Assembly (NCBI GenBank): GCA_958510875.1
Contig: OY294070.1
Coordinates: forward strand, 45,283,299 to 45,347,298
Reading direction: 5' to 3'
DNA length: 64,000 nucleotides
Source of the DNA: Endomychus coccineus
Lineage: Eukaryota > Arthropoda > Insecta > Coleoptera > Endomychidae
Shown here: positions 46,041 through 58,154 of the stretch, piece by piece
Layout: every line of letters starts with the position of its first letter
Position numbering within the stretch: position 1 is the stretch's first letter
Notes under the pieces: model-generated
The model's database searches: none
What the model was told of the DNA's origin: nothing
What the model saw: the letters and a program-made list of their open reading frames with translations, nothing else
Program-made: the position numbers and the translations under genes

Positions 46041-49000
46041 ACTCAATATTTTGGATGATAACACTAGTTATTTTATAAACCGGATCAAATGAGTGACAGA
46101 TTTTAATCAAATAAGTGATATAATTCGGTAAAAGAATTTATAGAAATCACTCAATATTTTGGATGAAAACACTAGTTATTTTATAAACCGGATCAAATGA
46201 GTGACAGATTTTAATCAAATAAGTGATATAATTCGGTAAAAGAATTTATAGAAATCACTCAATATTTTGGATGAAAACACTAGTTATTTTATAAACCGGA
46301 TCAAATGAGTGACAGATTTTAATCAAATAAGTGATATAATTCGGTAAAAGAATTTATAGAAATCACTCAATATTTTGGATGATAACACTAGTTATTTTAT
46401 AAACCGGATCAAATGAGTGACAGATTTTAATCAAATAAGTGATATAATTCGGTTAAAGAATTTATAGAAATCACTCAATATTTTGGATGAAAACACTAGT
46501 TATTTTATAAACCGGATCAAATGAGTGACAGATTTTAATCAAATAAGTGATATAATTCGGTAAAAGAATTTATAGAAATCACTCAATATTTTGGATGAAA
46601 ACACTAGTTATTTTATAAACCGGATCAAATGAGTGACAGATTTTAATCAAATAAGTGATATAATTCTGTAAAATAATTTATAGAAATCACTTAATATTTT
46701 GGATGATAACACTAGTTATTTTATAAACCGGATCAAATGAGTGACAGATTTTAATCAAATAAGTGATATAATTCGGTAAAAGAATTTATAGAAATCACTC
46801 AATATTTTGGATGAAAACACTAGTTATTTTATAAACCGGATCAAATGAGTGACAGATTTTAATCAAATAAGTGATATAATTCTGTAAAATAATTTATAGA
46901 AATCACTTAATATTTTGGATGATAACACTAGTTATTTTATAAACCGGATCAAATGAGTGACAGATTTTAATCAAATAAGTGATATAATTCGGTAAAAGAA
47001 TTTATAGAAATCACTCAATATTTTGGATGAAAACACTAGTTATTTTATAAACCGGATCAAATGAGTGACAGATTTTAATCAAATAAGTGATATAATTCGG
47101 TAAAAGAATTTATAGAAATCACTCAATATTTTGGATGATAACACTAGTTATTTTATAAACCGGATCAAATGAGTGACAGATTTTAATCAAATAAGTGATA
47201 TAATTCGGTTAAAGAATTTATAGAAATCACTCAATATTTTGGATGAAAACACTAGTTATTTTATAAACCGGATCAAATGAGTGACAGATTTTAATCAAAT
47301 AAGTGATATAATTCGGTAAAAGAATTTATAGAAATCACTCAATATTTTGGATGAAAACACTAGTTATTTTATAAACCGGATCAAATGAGTGACAGATTTT
47401 AATCAAATAAGTGATATAATTCTGTAAAATAATTTATAGAAATCACTTAATATTTTGGATGATAACACTAGTTATTTTATAAACCGGATCAAATGAGTGA
47501 CAGATTTTAATCAAATAAGTGATATAATTCGGTAAAAGAATTTATAGAAATCACTCAATATTTTGGATGAAAACACTAGTTATTTTATAAACCGGATCAA
47601 ATGAGTGACAGATTTTAATCAAATAAGTGATATAATTCTGTAAAATAATTTATAGAGATCACTTAATATTTTGGATGATAACACTAGTTATTTTATAAAC
47701 CGGATCAAATGAGTGACAGATTTTAATCAAATAAGTGATATAATTCGGTAAAAGAATTTATAGAAATCACTCAATATTTTGGATGAAAACACTAGTTATT
47801 TTATAAACCGGATCAAATGAGTGACAGATTTTAATCAAATAAGTGATATAATTCGGTAAAAGAATTTATAGAAATCACTCAATATTTTGGATGAAAACAC
47901 TAGTTATTTTATAAACCGGATCAAATGAGTGACAGATTTTAATCAAATAAGTGATATAATTCGGTAAAAGAATTTATAGAAATCACTCAATATTTTGGAT
48001 GAAAACACTAGTTATTTTATAAACCGGATCAAATGAGTGACAGATTTTAATCAAATAAGTGATATAATTCTGTAAAATAATTTATAGAAATCACTTAATA
48101 TTTTGGATGATAACACTAGTTATTTTATAAACCGGATCAAATGAGTGACAGATTTTAATCAAATAAGTGATATAATTCGGTAAAAGAATTTATAGAAATC
48201 ACTCAATATTTTGGATGAAAACACTAGTTATTTTATAAACCGGATCAAATGAGTGACAGATTTTAATCAAATAAGTGATATAATTCTGTAAAATAATTTA
48301 TAGAAATCACTTAATATTTTGGATGATAACACTAGTTATTTTATAAACCGGATCAAATGAGTGACAGATTTTAATCAAATAAGTGATATAATTCGGTAAA
48401 AGAATTTATAGAAATCACTCAATATTTTGGATGAAAACACTAGTTATTTTATAAACCGGATCAAATGAGTGACAGATTTTAATCAAATAAGTGATATAAT
48501 TCGGTAAAAGAATTTATAGAAATCACTCAATATTTTGGATGAAAACACTAGTTATTTTATAAACCGGATCAAATGAGTGACAGATTTTAATCAAATAAGT
48601 GATATAATTCTGTAAAATAATTTATAGAAATCACTTAATATTTTGGATGATAACACTAGTTATTTTATAAACCGGATCAAATGAGTGACAGATTTTAATC
48701 AAATAAGTGATATAATTCGGTAAAAGAATTTATAGAAATCACTCAATATTTTGGATGAAAACACTAGTTATTTTATAAACCGGATCAAATGAGTGACAGA
48801 TTTTAATCAAATAAGTGATATAATTCTGTAAAATAATTTATAGAAATCACTTAATATTTTGGATGATAACACTAGTTATTTTATAAACCGGATCAAATGA
48901 GTGACAGATTTTAATCAAATAAGTGATATAATTCGGTAAAAGAATTTATAGAAATCACTCAATATTTTGGATGAAAACACTAGTTATTTTATAAACCGGA

Positions 49001-50750
49001 TCAAATGAGTGACAGATTTTAATCAAATAAGTGATATAATTCGGTTAAAGAATTTATAGAAATCACTCAATATTTTGGATGAAAACACTAGTTATTTTAT
49101 AAACCGGATCAAATGAGTGACAGATTTTAATCAAATAAGTGATATAATTCGGTAAAAGAATTTATAGAAATCACTCAATATTTTGGATGAAAACACTAGT
49201 TATTTTATAAACCGGATCAAATGAGTGACAGATTTTAATCAAATAAGTGATATAATTCTGTAAAATAATTTATAGAAATCACTCAATATTTTGGATGAAA
49301 ACACTAGTTATTTTATAAACCGGATCAAATGAGTGACAGATTTTAATCAAATAAGTGATATAATTCGGTAAAAGAATTTATAGAAATCACTCAATATTTT
49401 GGATGAAAACACTAGTTATTTTATAAACCGGATCAAATGAGTGACAGATTTTAATCAAATAAGTGATATAATTCTGTAAAATAATTTATTGAAATCACTT
49501 AATATTTTGGATGATAACACTAGTTATTTTATAAACCGGATCAAATGAGTGACAGATTTTAATCAAATAAGTGATATAATTCGGTAAAAGAATTTACAGA
49601 AATCACTCAATATTTTGGATGAAAACACTAGTTATTTTATAAACCGGATCAAATGAGTGACAGATTTTAATCAAATAAGTGATATAATTCGGTAAAAGAA
49701 TTTATAGAAATCACTCAATATTTTGGATGAAAACACTAGTTATTTTATAAACCGGATCAAATGAGTGACAGATTTTAATCAAATAAGTGATATAATTCTG
49801 TAAAATAATTTATAGAAATCACTTAATATTTTGGATGATAACACTAGTTATTTTATAAACCGGATCAAATGAGTGACAGATTTTAATCAAATAAGTGATA
49901 TAATTCGGTAAAAGAATTTATAGAAATCACTCAATATTTTGGATAAAAACACTAGTTATTTTATAAACCGGATCAAATGAGTGACAGATTTTAATCAAAT
50001 AAGTGATATAATTCGGTAAAAGAATTTATAGAAATCACTCAATATTTTGGATGAAAACACTAGTTATTTTATAAACCGGATCAAATGAGTGACAGATTTT
50101 AATCAAATAAGTGATATAATTCGGTAAAAGAATTTATAGAAATCACTCAATATTTTGGATGAAAACACTAGTTATTTTATAAACCGGATCAAATGAGTGA
50201 CAGATTTTAATCAAATAAGTGATATAATTCTGTAAAATAATTTATAGAAATCACTTAATATTTTGGATGATAACACTAGTTATTTTATAAACCGGATCAA
50301 ATGAGTGACAGATTTTAATCAAATAAGTGATATAATTCGGTAAAAGAATTTATAGAAATCACTCAATATTTTGGATGAAAACACTAGTTATTTTATAAAC
50401 CGGATCAAATGAGTGACAGATTTTAATCAAATAAGTGATATAATTCTGTAAAATAATTTATAGAGATCACTTAATATTTTGGATGATAACACTAGTTATT
50501 TTATAAACCGGATCAAATGAGTGACAGATTTTAATCAAATAAGTGATATAATTCGGTAAAAGAATTTATAGAAATCACTCAATATTTTGGATGAAAACAC
50601 TAGTTATTTTATAAACCGGATCAAATGAGTGACAGATTTTAGTCAAATAAGTGATATAATTCAGTGAAGGAATTTATAGAAATCACTTAATGTTTTGGAT
50701 GAAAACACTAGTTATTTTATAAACCGGATCAAATGAGTGACAGATTTCAG
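46035..50750. repeat. 108-bp satellite array, about 44 monomers
   Basis: Perfectly regular: CGGATCAAATGAG recurs at 46,081, 46,189 and 46,297 and so on with period 108. Two monomer types alternate: one with CGGTAAAAGAATTT and GGATGAAAAC, the other with CTGTAAAATAATTT and GGATGATAAC. The second type tends to occur 216 bases apart (46,664/46,880, 47,420/47,636, 48,068/48,284, 48,608/48,824), so dimer-based higher-order repeats exist. No coding capacity. The same monomer flanks the left end of the Polinton-like element, which split the array. Confidence 0.97.
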
Positions 50751-51156
50751 TTAATATACGACAAATCTCAACAGTGGTTTAATCGGTTCAGTAAAATAAG
50801 TGATAGATTTCAGTGAAAAATTGATAGATATCATCGAATATTATGTTAAAAACACTAAATATTTGGAAGATCTGATCAAATAAGTGACAAATTTTACCTA
50901 ATATAAGATAAATCACAACTGTAGTTCATTGGCTATTTTGATAGGTTTGATAAAAAAAAAGAATAAACCTATAAAATGATTTATAGAATAAACCTAATGT
51001 ACGAAGGGTTTTATCCCAAAGTTTGATTAGTATTATACAAATACTTATTAATATCAATAAAAAAGTTATGATATTAATATGTTGAGTTTTATAGTATTGA
51101 TCGTGGTAAGACTAAATCTATTCAATCCCTTTCATTCGAGGTGACTGATCCAATCG
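50751..51156. repeat. Degenerate right edge of the 108-bp satellite and flank
   Basis: Up to about 50,920 phrases such as AAATAAGTGA, CAGATTTCAGT and TCTGATCAAATAAGTGACA remain, with growing divergence. 50,920-51,156 shows no satellite, gene or transposon I can recognise. Confidence 0.75.
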
Positions 51157-51996
51157 TTAAATAAAATTAATAAAATGTCGGACTAGTGCTATATGAACTC
51201 GAATTTTGATAAAATTAGTCCTTATAGGATGAATGCTATCAAATAATTCTCTCCGTGTACATGTATCGGTACGCGGATACCCAAAGCTTATATTAAATTT
51301 GGTGTTAAATATTAATCTGTATGTTTCATATGAAATTTTCATACCAGGATTTTTTTCTTTAAACATTAAAAACATTTTCTTTATATTCAACTCATCCGGA
51401 AGATACAACTTTTTGGAGTCATGCAGGCTATAATGGGACAATCTGCCTTTAAAAGAGTTTATGTGATCAAACACCTTCTTGTAAGTATCATCAGGCAACT
51501 TGTTTGTTTTAGAACTGTGCATTCCCCTTTTATCTTTGGGAGACTTCCCTACATTTTTTGAAGATTTTTGTAAATACTCGAGTTTGCCTTTAGTAATACC
51601 GTGGATGCTACAGAAAGCTTTAAAACAAACAGGTATTTCCACAATTTTATTATCACGTGTTATTCTGACTCTATACGAATAAGAACTGTCATGGTACAAA
51701 GCCACTTCTTCAGGCTTTCGACTACGGCGCCTTTGTACCGGTATAACAGAAATTAATCCACAAAAGTAACTATTTTGTTCATTATTACTTGTCATACTAT
51801 TAAAGTCTTTGAGAATAATCTTGCGATTCATTTCATCTACATTTTCAAAACATTTTAAACGTTTGCAAAAGCACGGCTCACCTTGTTCATGAGTTGAAAG
51901 CCGCATTCTCTTCGCAACGTCTTGTTCTCTTCCTGTCTTTTGTCTTTTCTTCGTCGATTTGTAGTCCAAAAACTCATTTTTATCACCCATTATCAC
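51157..51996 (-). pseudogene. Truncated transposase-like gene of an insect family
   Basis: 279 codons on the minus strand from ATG at 51,996. The protein has a Cys-rich start (CFCKRLKCF, then NEQNSYFCGLI), RVRITR...IPVCFKAFCSIHGI, a KDKRGMH motif, FKGRLSHYSLHDSKKLYLPDELNIKKM (pattern only) and YRLIFNTKFNISFGYPRTDTC. These blocks occur in this order in a widespread insect family of transposase-derived uncharacterised proteins. The conserved CxxC that should follow TDTC is lost, and the catalytic C-terminal half is missing, so the copy is 3'-truncated and inactive. The superfamily could not be named. Confidence 0.5.
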
Positions 51997-52020
51997 AGCA
52001 ATCCTATTATAACCTCAATC

Positions 52021-52309
52021 TATTCGTACACACAAAATGATTGTAGGGGAATAATGAAAACGCGACATACATGCATCCAGTAAAGAGGAAACTGGACATT
52101 TCTAGTTTTATTCGGGTAATGGGTGGACATTCCCAGTTTTAGCACTGTACATCAAAAACTTGTTTTATCATTGCGGCGGACAATTCTTATTTTATGTAGG
52201 ATTCGTTTTACCATAAAATATTACACATAAATAGCTACAGATGGCACTAATAATCTCAGATTCCATAAAATTGGACATTCCTTGTTTTATTCCTGTACCC
52301 TTCAACTAG
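52021..52309. repeat. Four spaced copies of a TGGACATT...GTTTTA motif
   Basis: Related 18-21 base copies at 52,093-52,113, 52,124-52,141, 52,177-52,195 and 52,272-52,292, all matching TGGACATTCC..GTTTTATT with changes. They lie upstream of the transposase-like gene on its 5' side and may be subterminal binding sites of that transposon. No gene is present. Confidence 0.45.
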
Positions 52310-54887
52310 TGTTATCCCGGCGACACGGTTTTCTAAAGCGCAATTCGCAATTCCAAGGTATGTTAAACTTGCGGATCCCGGTTTCAACCACCCGTCTGAA
52401 ATAGATGCACTGTTCGGGGCGGATATTTTTTACAAACTTCTATGCGTAGGTAAAATAAATTTAGCAAATACACAAGCGGTATTACATAAAACACTTTTGG
52501 GTTGGATAGTAACTGGAAAATTCTCGGACAGCCCTCAGCACAGTCCAGTTAACTGTAATCTTGCTGCTTACTCAATACAAAAATATATGACTAAGTTTTG
52601 GGAAATCGAGGAAGTTCCGATAAAACAAATTTTAACCTCAGAAGAAGAAGAATGCGAAAACCATTTTGCGAAGAATACAACTCGCGATTTGAGTTCCAGC
52701 AAATATATCGTAAAGCTTCCTTTTCGCCAAAATAGAGGTCAGCTAGGCGAATCATATTCAATGGCCGTTCGCCGATTTTATTCGTTAGAAAAAACATTAG
52801 ATCGAAAACCCGAACTGAAAATAATGTATAAAGAATTTCTCAAAGAATACGAGGGATTAAATCATATGACCGAAACTAATGATATACAAGACGGTTATTT
52901 TTTGCCTCATCATGCGGTTTTTAAGGAAGCTAGTGAAACAACTAAGCTTCGAGTCGTATCCGATGCATCGGCAAAAACATCTTCCGGTTTATCATTAAAT
53001 GATACGCTAATGGTCGGTCCTAATATACAAGAAGAACTAGTCTCTATAATGATACGTTTCAGATCTCATAAGTACGTCCTAATCGCGGACATCGAAAAAA
53101 TGTATCGCCAAGTTTGGCTAAAACCGAAGTCCCATTTATTCAAGAATGACTTACTCAAGGATATTTTTATCCGCAATCGGGTTGTTCAGATTCATAGATT
53201 ATGTGAAAATGTTCAATGGCAACATGTGAGATCGCACGATAATCCAGCCGATGTAATTTCGCGAGGTATGTCTGCTTCAGAATTATGTACCTGTACTATG
53301 TGGCAATATGGACCCCCATGGCTTAGCAATGATGAGGGTCGATGGCCGGAACTGAAGGATGATAGTACATATCGGAAAGTTATACCAAACAACGAATTAG
53401 CATCAACTGAGTCAAATTCCTCAAATGACAAATTATCAACGATTTCGTTAATTACTAACTGCTAAGGATACCCGATCACAGGTGATAAAATTTGAAGATT
53501 TTTCATCTTTTACACAAATGAAGCGCAGAATCGCGTACGTATTGCGGTTCATACACAACTATTTTAGCCGTAAGGGCAAGAGAATCGGTGAACTAACAGT
53601 AGATGAACTGCAAGGTGCAACCACCACTATTTTAAAAATGATCCGGCAGTCGGAATTCGGGAAGACTATTGCCAATTTGCAATCTGGAAATAATATAAAA
53701 AATAAATTGTGTAAACTAAGTCCGTTCTTAGACCAGAACGGCCTTCTTCGAGTCGGTGGCCGGCTTGCATTAGCTAATTTACCTAATTCACAGAAGTATC
53801 CCATCATTTTACCACAGAAACACTATGTTGCGAAGCTAATTATTCGCGATATTCATTTAAAAAATAAACATTGCGGTGTTCAGGCAACTCTTAGCATCTC
53901 CCGGGAAACCTACTGGATAATCAATGGTCGTAATACTATAAAAACTATATTACATAAATGCATCCCGTGCTTTCGTGTCAAACCGATATGCCCTAATTAC
54001 CCCATTGGTAATCTTCCCGCTAATAGAGTTAATTTTGAATTCCGGTTTTCCAATACTGGAGTTGATCTTTATGGACCGTTTTTTATAAAGGAGAAGCGAA
54101 GACGCAATCGGGGAAAGGATAAAATATACGTATGTATGTTCGTCTGTTTCGTCACAAAGGCTGTCCATATTGAATTGGTTCAGGACTTAACATCTGAAGC
54201 ATTCTTATCAGCCTTGCGTAGATTTATAGCGCGAAGAGGTAAGCCCTCACATATTCATTCAGATAACGGTACCAATTTTGTGGGTGCCAAACGCGAGATC
54301 GATGAGTGTCCAAAGATTCTAACGAATGACTTCTTTAACAATGATGTTACGAAAGCTTTAGCAAATGACAACATAAAGTGGCATTTTATACCACCACGTT
54401 CTCCTCACTTTGGAGGTTTATGGGAGGCCTCGGTAAAATTTTTCAAATATCATCTGTCGCAAGTTATTGGGGACACTCTACTTTGTTTTGAAACTTTTTT
54501 AACGTTGGTAACTGAGATTGAAGGTATTCTAAACTCCCGTCCACTAGTTCCCTTGTCCGATGATCCTAATGACTTACAGGTTTTAACACCCGGTCATTTC
54601 CTGATTGGCGACATCTACCAGCAACCAGACTATCAGCCTGGCAACACGTTCAACAAATGAAGCAACACTTCTGGACTAGATGGCAGAAGGAATATTTAAA
54701 TGAGCTTACTGTACGCAAAAAATGGCACAGTGGAAATACTGATAATATCAAGGTAGGAGCTTTGGTAATTTTGCGAGAAGATAACATGCCACCATTGAAA
54801 TGGAAGCTTGGTAGAATCATCTCGATTCAACCTGGGACTGACGGAATAGTTAGGGTTGTGACAGTGAGAACCGCGAGTGGAGTTTAA
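52310..54887 (+). pseudogene. BEL/Pao retrotransposon pol, internally deleted and frameshifted
   Basis: Starts inside the protease region (DPGFNHPSEIDALFGADIF) and runs through the start of reverse transcriptase (FLPHHAVFKE, KLRVVSDASA, YVLIADIEKMYRQVWLKP). At about 53,135-53,170 it jumps to the end of the RNase H/A17 region (VQWQHVRSHDNPADVISRG), so the YxDD catalytic core and most of A17 are deleted. After a frame change near 53,465 the integrase follows (53,482-54,660): zinc-binding H-H-C-C (CIPC), catalytic D in GVDLYGPFF, D in HSDNGTNF and E in GGLWEASVK. A single-base frameshift near 54,635 separates the C-terminal DUF5641-type domain (54,657-54,887). Not functional. Confidence 0.88.
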
Positions 54888-55049
54888 ACGTTGTGTAAAA
54901 AAAAAATTTCGCCACTGCCTCTAGACTCTGATGGCAATGACTGTAAGGAATAACGCAAGTATTAATAATATCATGAGGAGGAGTACCTATGTGTTTTTTT
55001 TGGTGAATTATATTTTATTTAGAACTTCAATAGTTTAAGGCGGCCGGTA

Positions 55050-55577
55050 TGTTGACGCTCAACAGATGTTATTATCCATCATTTTAGTTTGTAGCTTAAA
55101 AATTAACTTTGTCTTGGTTTAAGTTTAATTTTCAGATGTCCTTCACCGTTATTGCATAGTTCTGTGAACTAGTAAAATGTTTATGTAGGGTTGTTAACAG
55201 TTATGGAACCTGGCGTCCCAAGACCTTTTTGTATCCGTAGAGTTTAAGCAAGTGTATTTCCTTTTCACCAAGGCCTGGTAGAATGTTAGACAGACCCTCA
55301 GTCATTATTGTGTTACTTTTAAGATAGAAAATAAGGAATAACTAGTCTAGATATAAGCTTCGTTCAGAGAACATCTTGTTCAAGTAAATTGTACAGTATA
55401 ATCAATACATCATCATCAGAGCAAGTTACACGTTTAATTTCACTTCAATCAAACTCCTCAAAAAATACTTCGTCTTCTGAATTTTTATTTACAAAAATAG
55501 GAAGAAGAGCGTAAATAGCACTCCCTATCAACACCGAGTGTTCGAAGAGTGTGAACCGCGCTCCCTACTCAACATTT
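55050..55577 (+). repeat. Probable 3' LTR of the BEL/Pao element
   Basis: Begins TGTTGACGCTC right after GGCGGCCGGTA, a context typical of BEL/Pao 3' LTR starts, about 160 bases after the pol stop. The end is placed near CTCAACA before sequence turns into the LINE; no second LTR is in the window to confirm it. Confidence 0.45.
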
Positions 55578-55619
55578 TGGTTAATGTGACCTAATTGCCG
55601 AGAATTTTTTATATAATTC

Positions 55620-57617
55620 ATACTGGGTCAAGAATCTTATTATATTAGAAAAAATTACATTTTATCATCTATCCAAAATAAGAAGCAAAAATCATATTTT
55701 AAAATTTTACACAAAGGATAACCAAATAATCAATAAAGAAAAAGTTATAAATCATGCTGAACAATATTATCAAACACAATTCGATGAACAAAAATTTGAA
55801 GAAATTTTCCAAAACATTGAAGACACCATAAATGAAGAAGACAAAAGAGAAATGGAAAGAGAGATAACAAGTTTAAATATCGAAGAAATTATTGAAAAAT
55901 CACAGAATAAAAGAGCACCTGGCATAGATGGCCTCACCTACGAATTTTATAAAAATAACAAAAACATTATACTTCCTGAATTACAAAAGCTCTATAACAA
56001 AATGCTTAAAGGGGAATCACCTCCTCCAGAGAACTTTTCAGAAGGGATAATCACATTAATTACAAAAATATCCAACCCTAAAAAAGTAACCGATTATAGG
56101 CCAGTAACATTACTTAATTGTGACTACAAAATATTAGCTAAAATCATTGCGGAAAGAATTCAAGTTATACTAGAAAAAATTGTGTCAAAAAAACAAACTA
56201 TGGGAAGCAAAAGCCAGAATATTTTCACAAATCTTGAAGAAATTAGGAATGTGATTGATATATTTGAAAAGAGAATGGAAAAAATAGGAATGCTTAGCAT
56301 AGATTTTTTAAGAGCTTTCGATAGAGTTTCCCACGATTATTTATTTGCGTCATTAAAGAAATTAAACTTTCCAGACTCCATAATTAATCTCCTAAAAGCT
56401 CTTTTTAGGAATTCATTTTCCCGCATTCTCATTAATTGACACTTTTCAAATAAAATACAAATCAAACAATCGGTAAGACAGGGATGTCCACTATCCATGC
56501 TATTATTTGTTATAGCCATTGACCCCTTGCTCAATATGCTAGAGAAAAAAATAACACCAGTATCAATCCTCGGAACTAATGTAACTTGCAGAGCTTTTGC
56601 TGATGATGTTATTGTATATATAAAAAATTTAGCAACTTCGAGAGAATGCCTAAAATGTATTCAAATCTTTGGCTTTAGCGACCAATATGAGGGAAAATTT
56701 GAGTAAATGTAAAATTTTGGCAATAGGGGATAGCAACATGCTTAGAAACAATGATATTCAGGTAGGAAATGAAATAAAGGTGCTTGGAGTGACGTGGAAC
56801 TGCACAATAAGGATGACAATAGAGATAAATTGGAAGAAATTAACTCAAAATATAAAGAATACACTGCTACAAAATGAAGGAAGGAAACTGAACTTAATAC
56901 AAAAGGTATGGTACGTGAATACTTATGCGTTGTCCAAAATCTGGTACCTTAGCCAAATTCCACCGCCGAATAACAAAGACATAGCAAGAGTTGATCAGGA
57001 TGTTGGAAGATTTGTGTGGAGGGGATCACTATACAGAGTCAGCAGGAAACAATTAAACCTACCTATAAAAAGTGGTGGTTTGAACCTAATTTCAGTAGCC
57101 AACAAATGTTCTGCTCTATATATTAAAAGAATTATATTCCACAAAAACAAAAACGAAACCATACTTAATACATTGTACATCAAGGAAATGATAAATAACA
57201 ACAGAAACACACCTCACTCTATGAAAAAATACTTAAAAATAATTGAAGGCAATGCCATTACAGAAAGTAATGAAAATTTATGAATCAATAATGAATAAGG
57301 AACATGGTAATCCTCTGGTAGAAACAAAAGACAGAAATCAAAATTGGAATCTGACCTGGGAGAGAATAAGCTTGAATCACCTGAATACTGAATGGAAAGC
57401 TACCCTATATAAAGCAGTAAATTAATTGATTCCTACCGCTGAAAAAAAAAATCGCCACAATATCTCTGAAGATAATAATTGTGAACAATGTGGCCAAATG
57501 GATGATTTGAAACACAGAATCCAAAATTGCGGTTCTGCCAAAGATATATGGAAGTTCACCCTAAATTCACTAAAGACAAAATTAAAACTTAATGTAAGAG
57601 ATAATATATCGTGGAAG
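55620..57617 (+). pseudogene. L1/Tx1-type LINE reverse transcriptase, 5' part of split copy
   Basis: Reverse transcriptase blocks are in order: RAPGIDGLTYEFYK, EGIITLITK, DYRPVTLLNCDYKILAKIIAERI (pattern), LSIDFLRAFDRVSHDYL, an in-frame TGA at 56,437-56,439, VRQGCPLSMLLF and the catalytic FADDV at about 56,595. A frameshift near 56,700 and further frame changes near 57,250 and 57,425 follow, ending in a Cys-rich CEQCGQMDDLKHRI segment. No apurinic endonuclease domain is present, so the copy is 5'-truncated as usual for LINEs. The hAT element interrupts it at 57,617. Confidence 0.85.
57610..57617. other. hAT target-site duplication, left copy
   Basis: CGTGGAAG before the CAGTGG terminus; matches 62,056-62,063. 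Confidence 0.93.
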
Positions 57618-57863
57618 CAGTGGCGGATCATGACATTCGGCAGACTGAGGCGCAACTGACTTCAGCGCCCCTTTCCGTCTGGAATATGCCTACCAAGTAG
57701 GCCATATATTTAAAAACAAAGACAGTTTTTCTCGAATATAATTTTTGATACGAATTCATTACATAAAATTTGAAAAACAAAAATAAAATTCTGCTGTCAA
57801 CAATAACAAAAAAGTGAAAACTAAACAAAATATTTCATAAAAAAATAAATTAAAAATGAAAAA

Positions 57864-58084
57864 TCTTGTCTTCCGGATGGATTCCGCGTCACAATAGCTC
57901 GACTTGATGCCGACGTTTCGCCAACCATTACAGGTGGCATCTTCAGGGCAGGCTTGAGGCTTGAACTGAAACTGAGTTTCAGTTCAAGCCTCAAGCCTGC
58001 CCTGAAGATGCCACCTGTAATGGTTGGCGAAACGTCGGCATCAAGTCGAGCTATTGTGACGCGGAATCCATCCGGAAGACAAGA
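57864..58084. repeat. Perfect 221-bp palindrome inside the hAT element
   Basis: Two 110-base arms are exact reverse complements around a single central G at 57,974. The arms contain GATGCCGACGTTTCGCC and GGTGGCATCTTCAGG. It lies beyond the transposase stop codon (58,155), so it is in the 3' untranslated part of that gene. It could be a nested hairpin element or a palindromic duplication; an assembly artefact cannot be excluded. Confidence 0.9.
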
Positions 58085-58154
58085 ATTTTCAAGATTAGCT
58101 GTCCGCGGAAGTCTACTATCCAAAAAATTAAAAATGTGTATCACACAAAAGGCT

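Noticed and set aside
45849..46064. 71-codon minus-strand ORF
   Set aside because: It starts in satellite DNA and crosses the element end; a chance frame.
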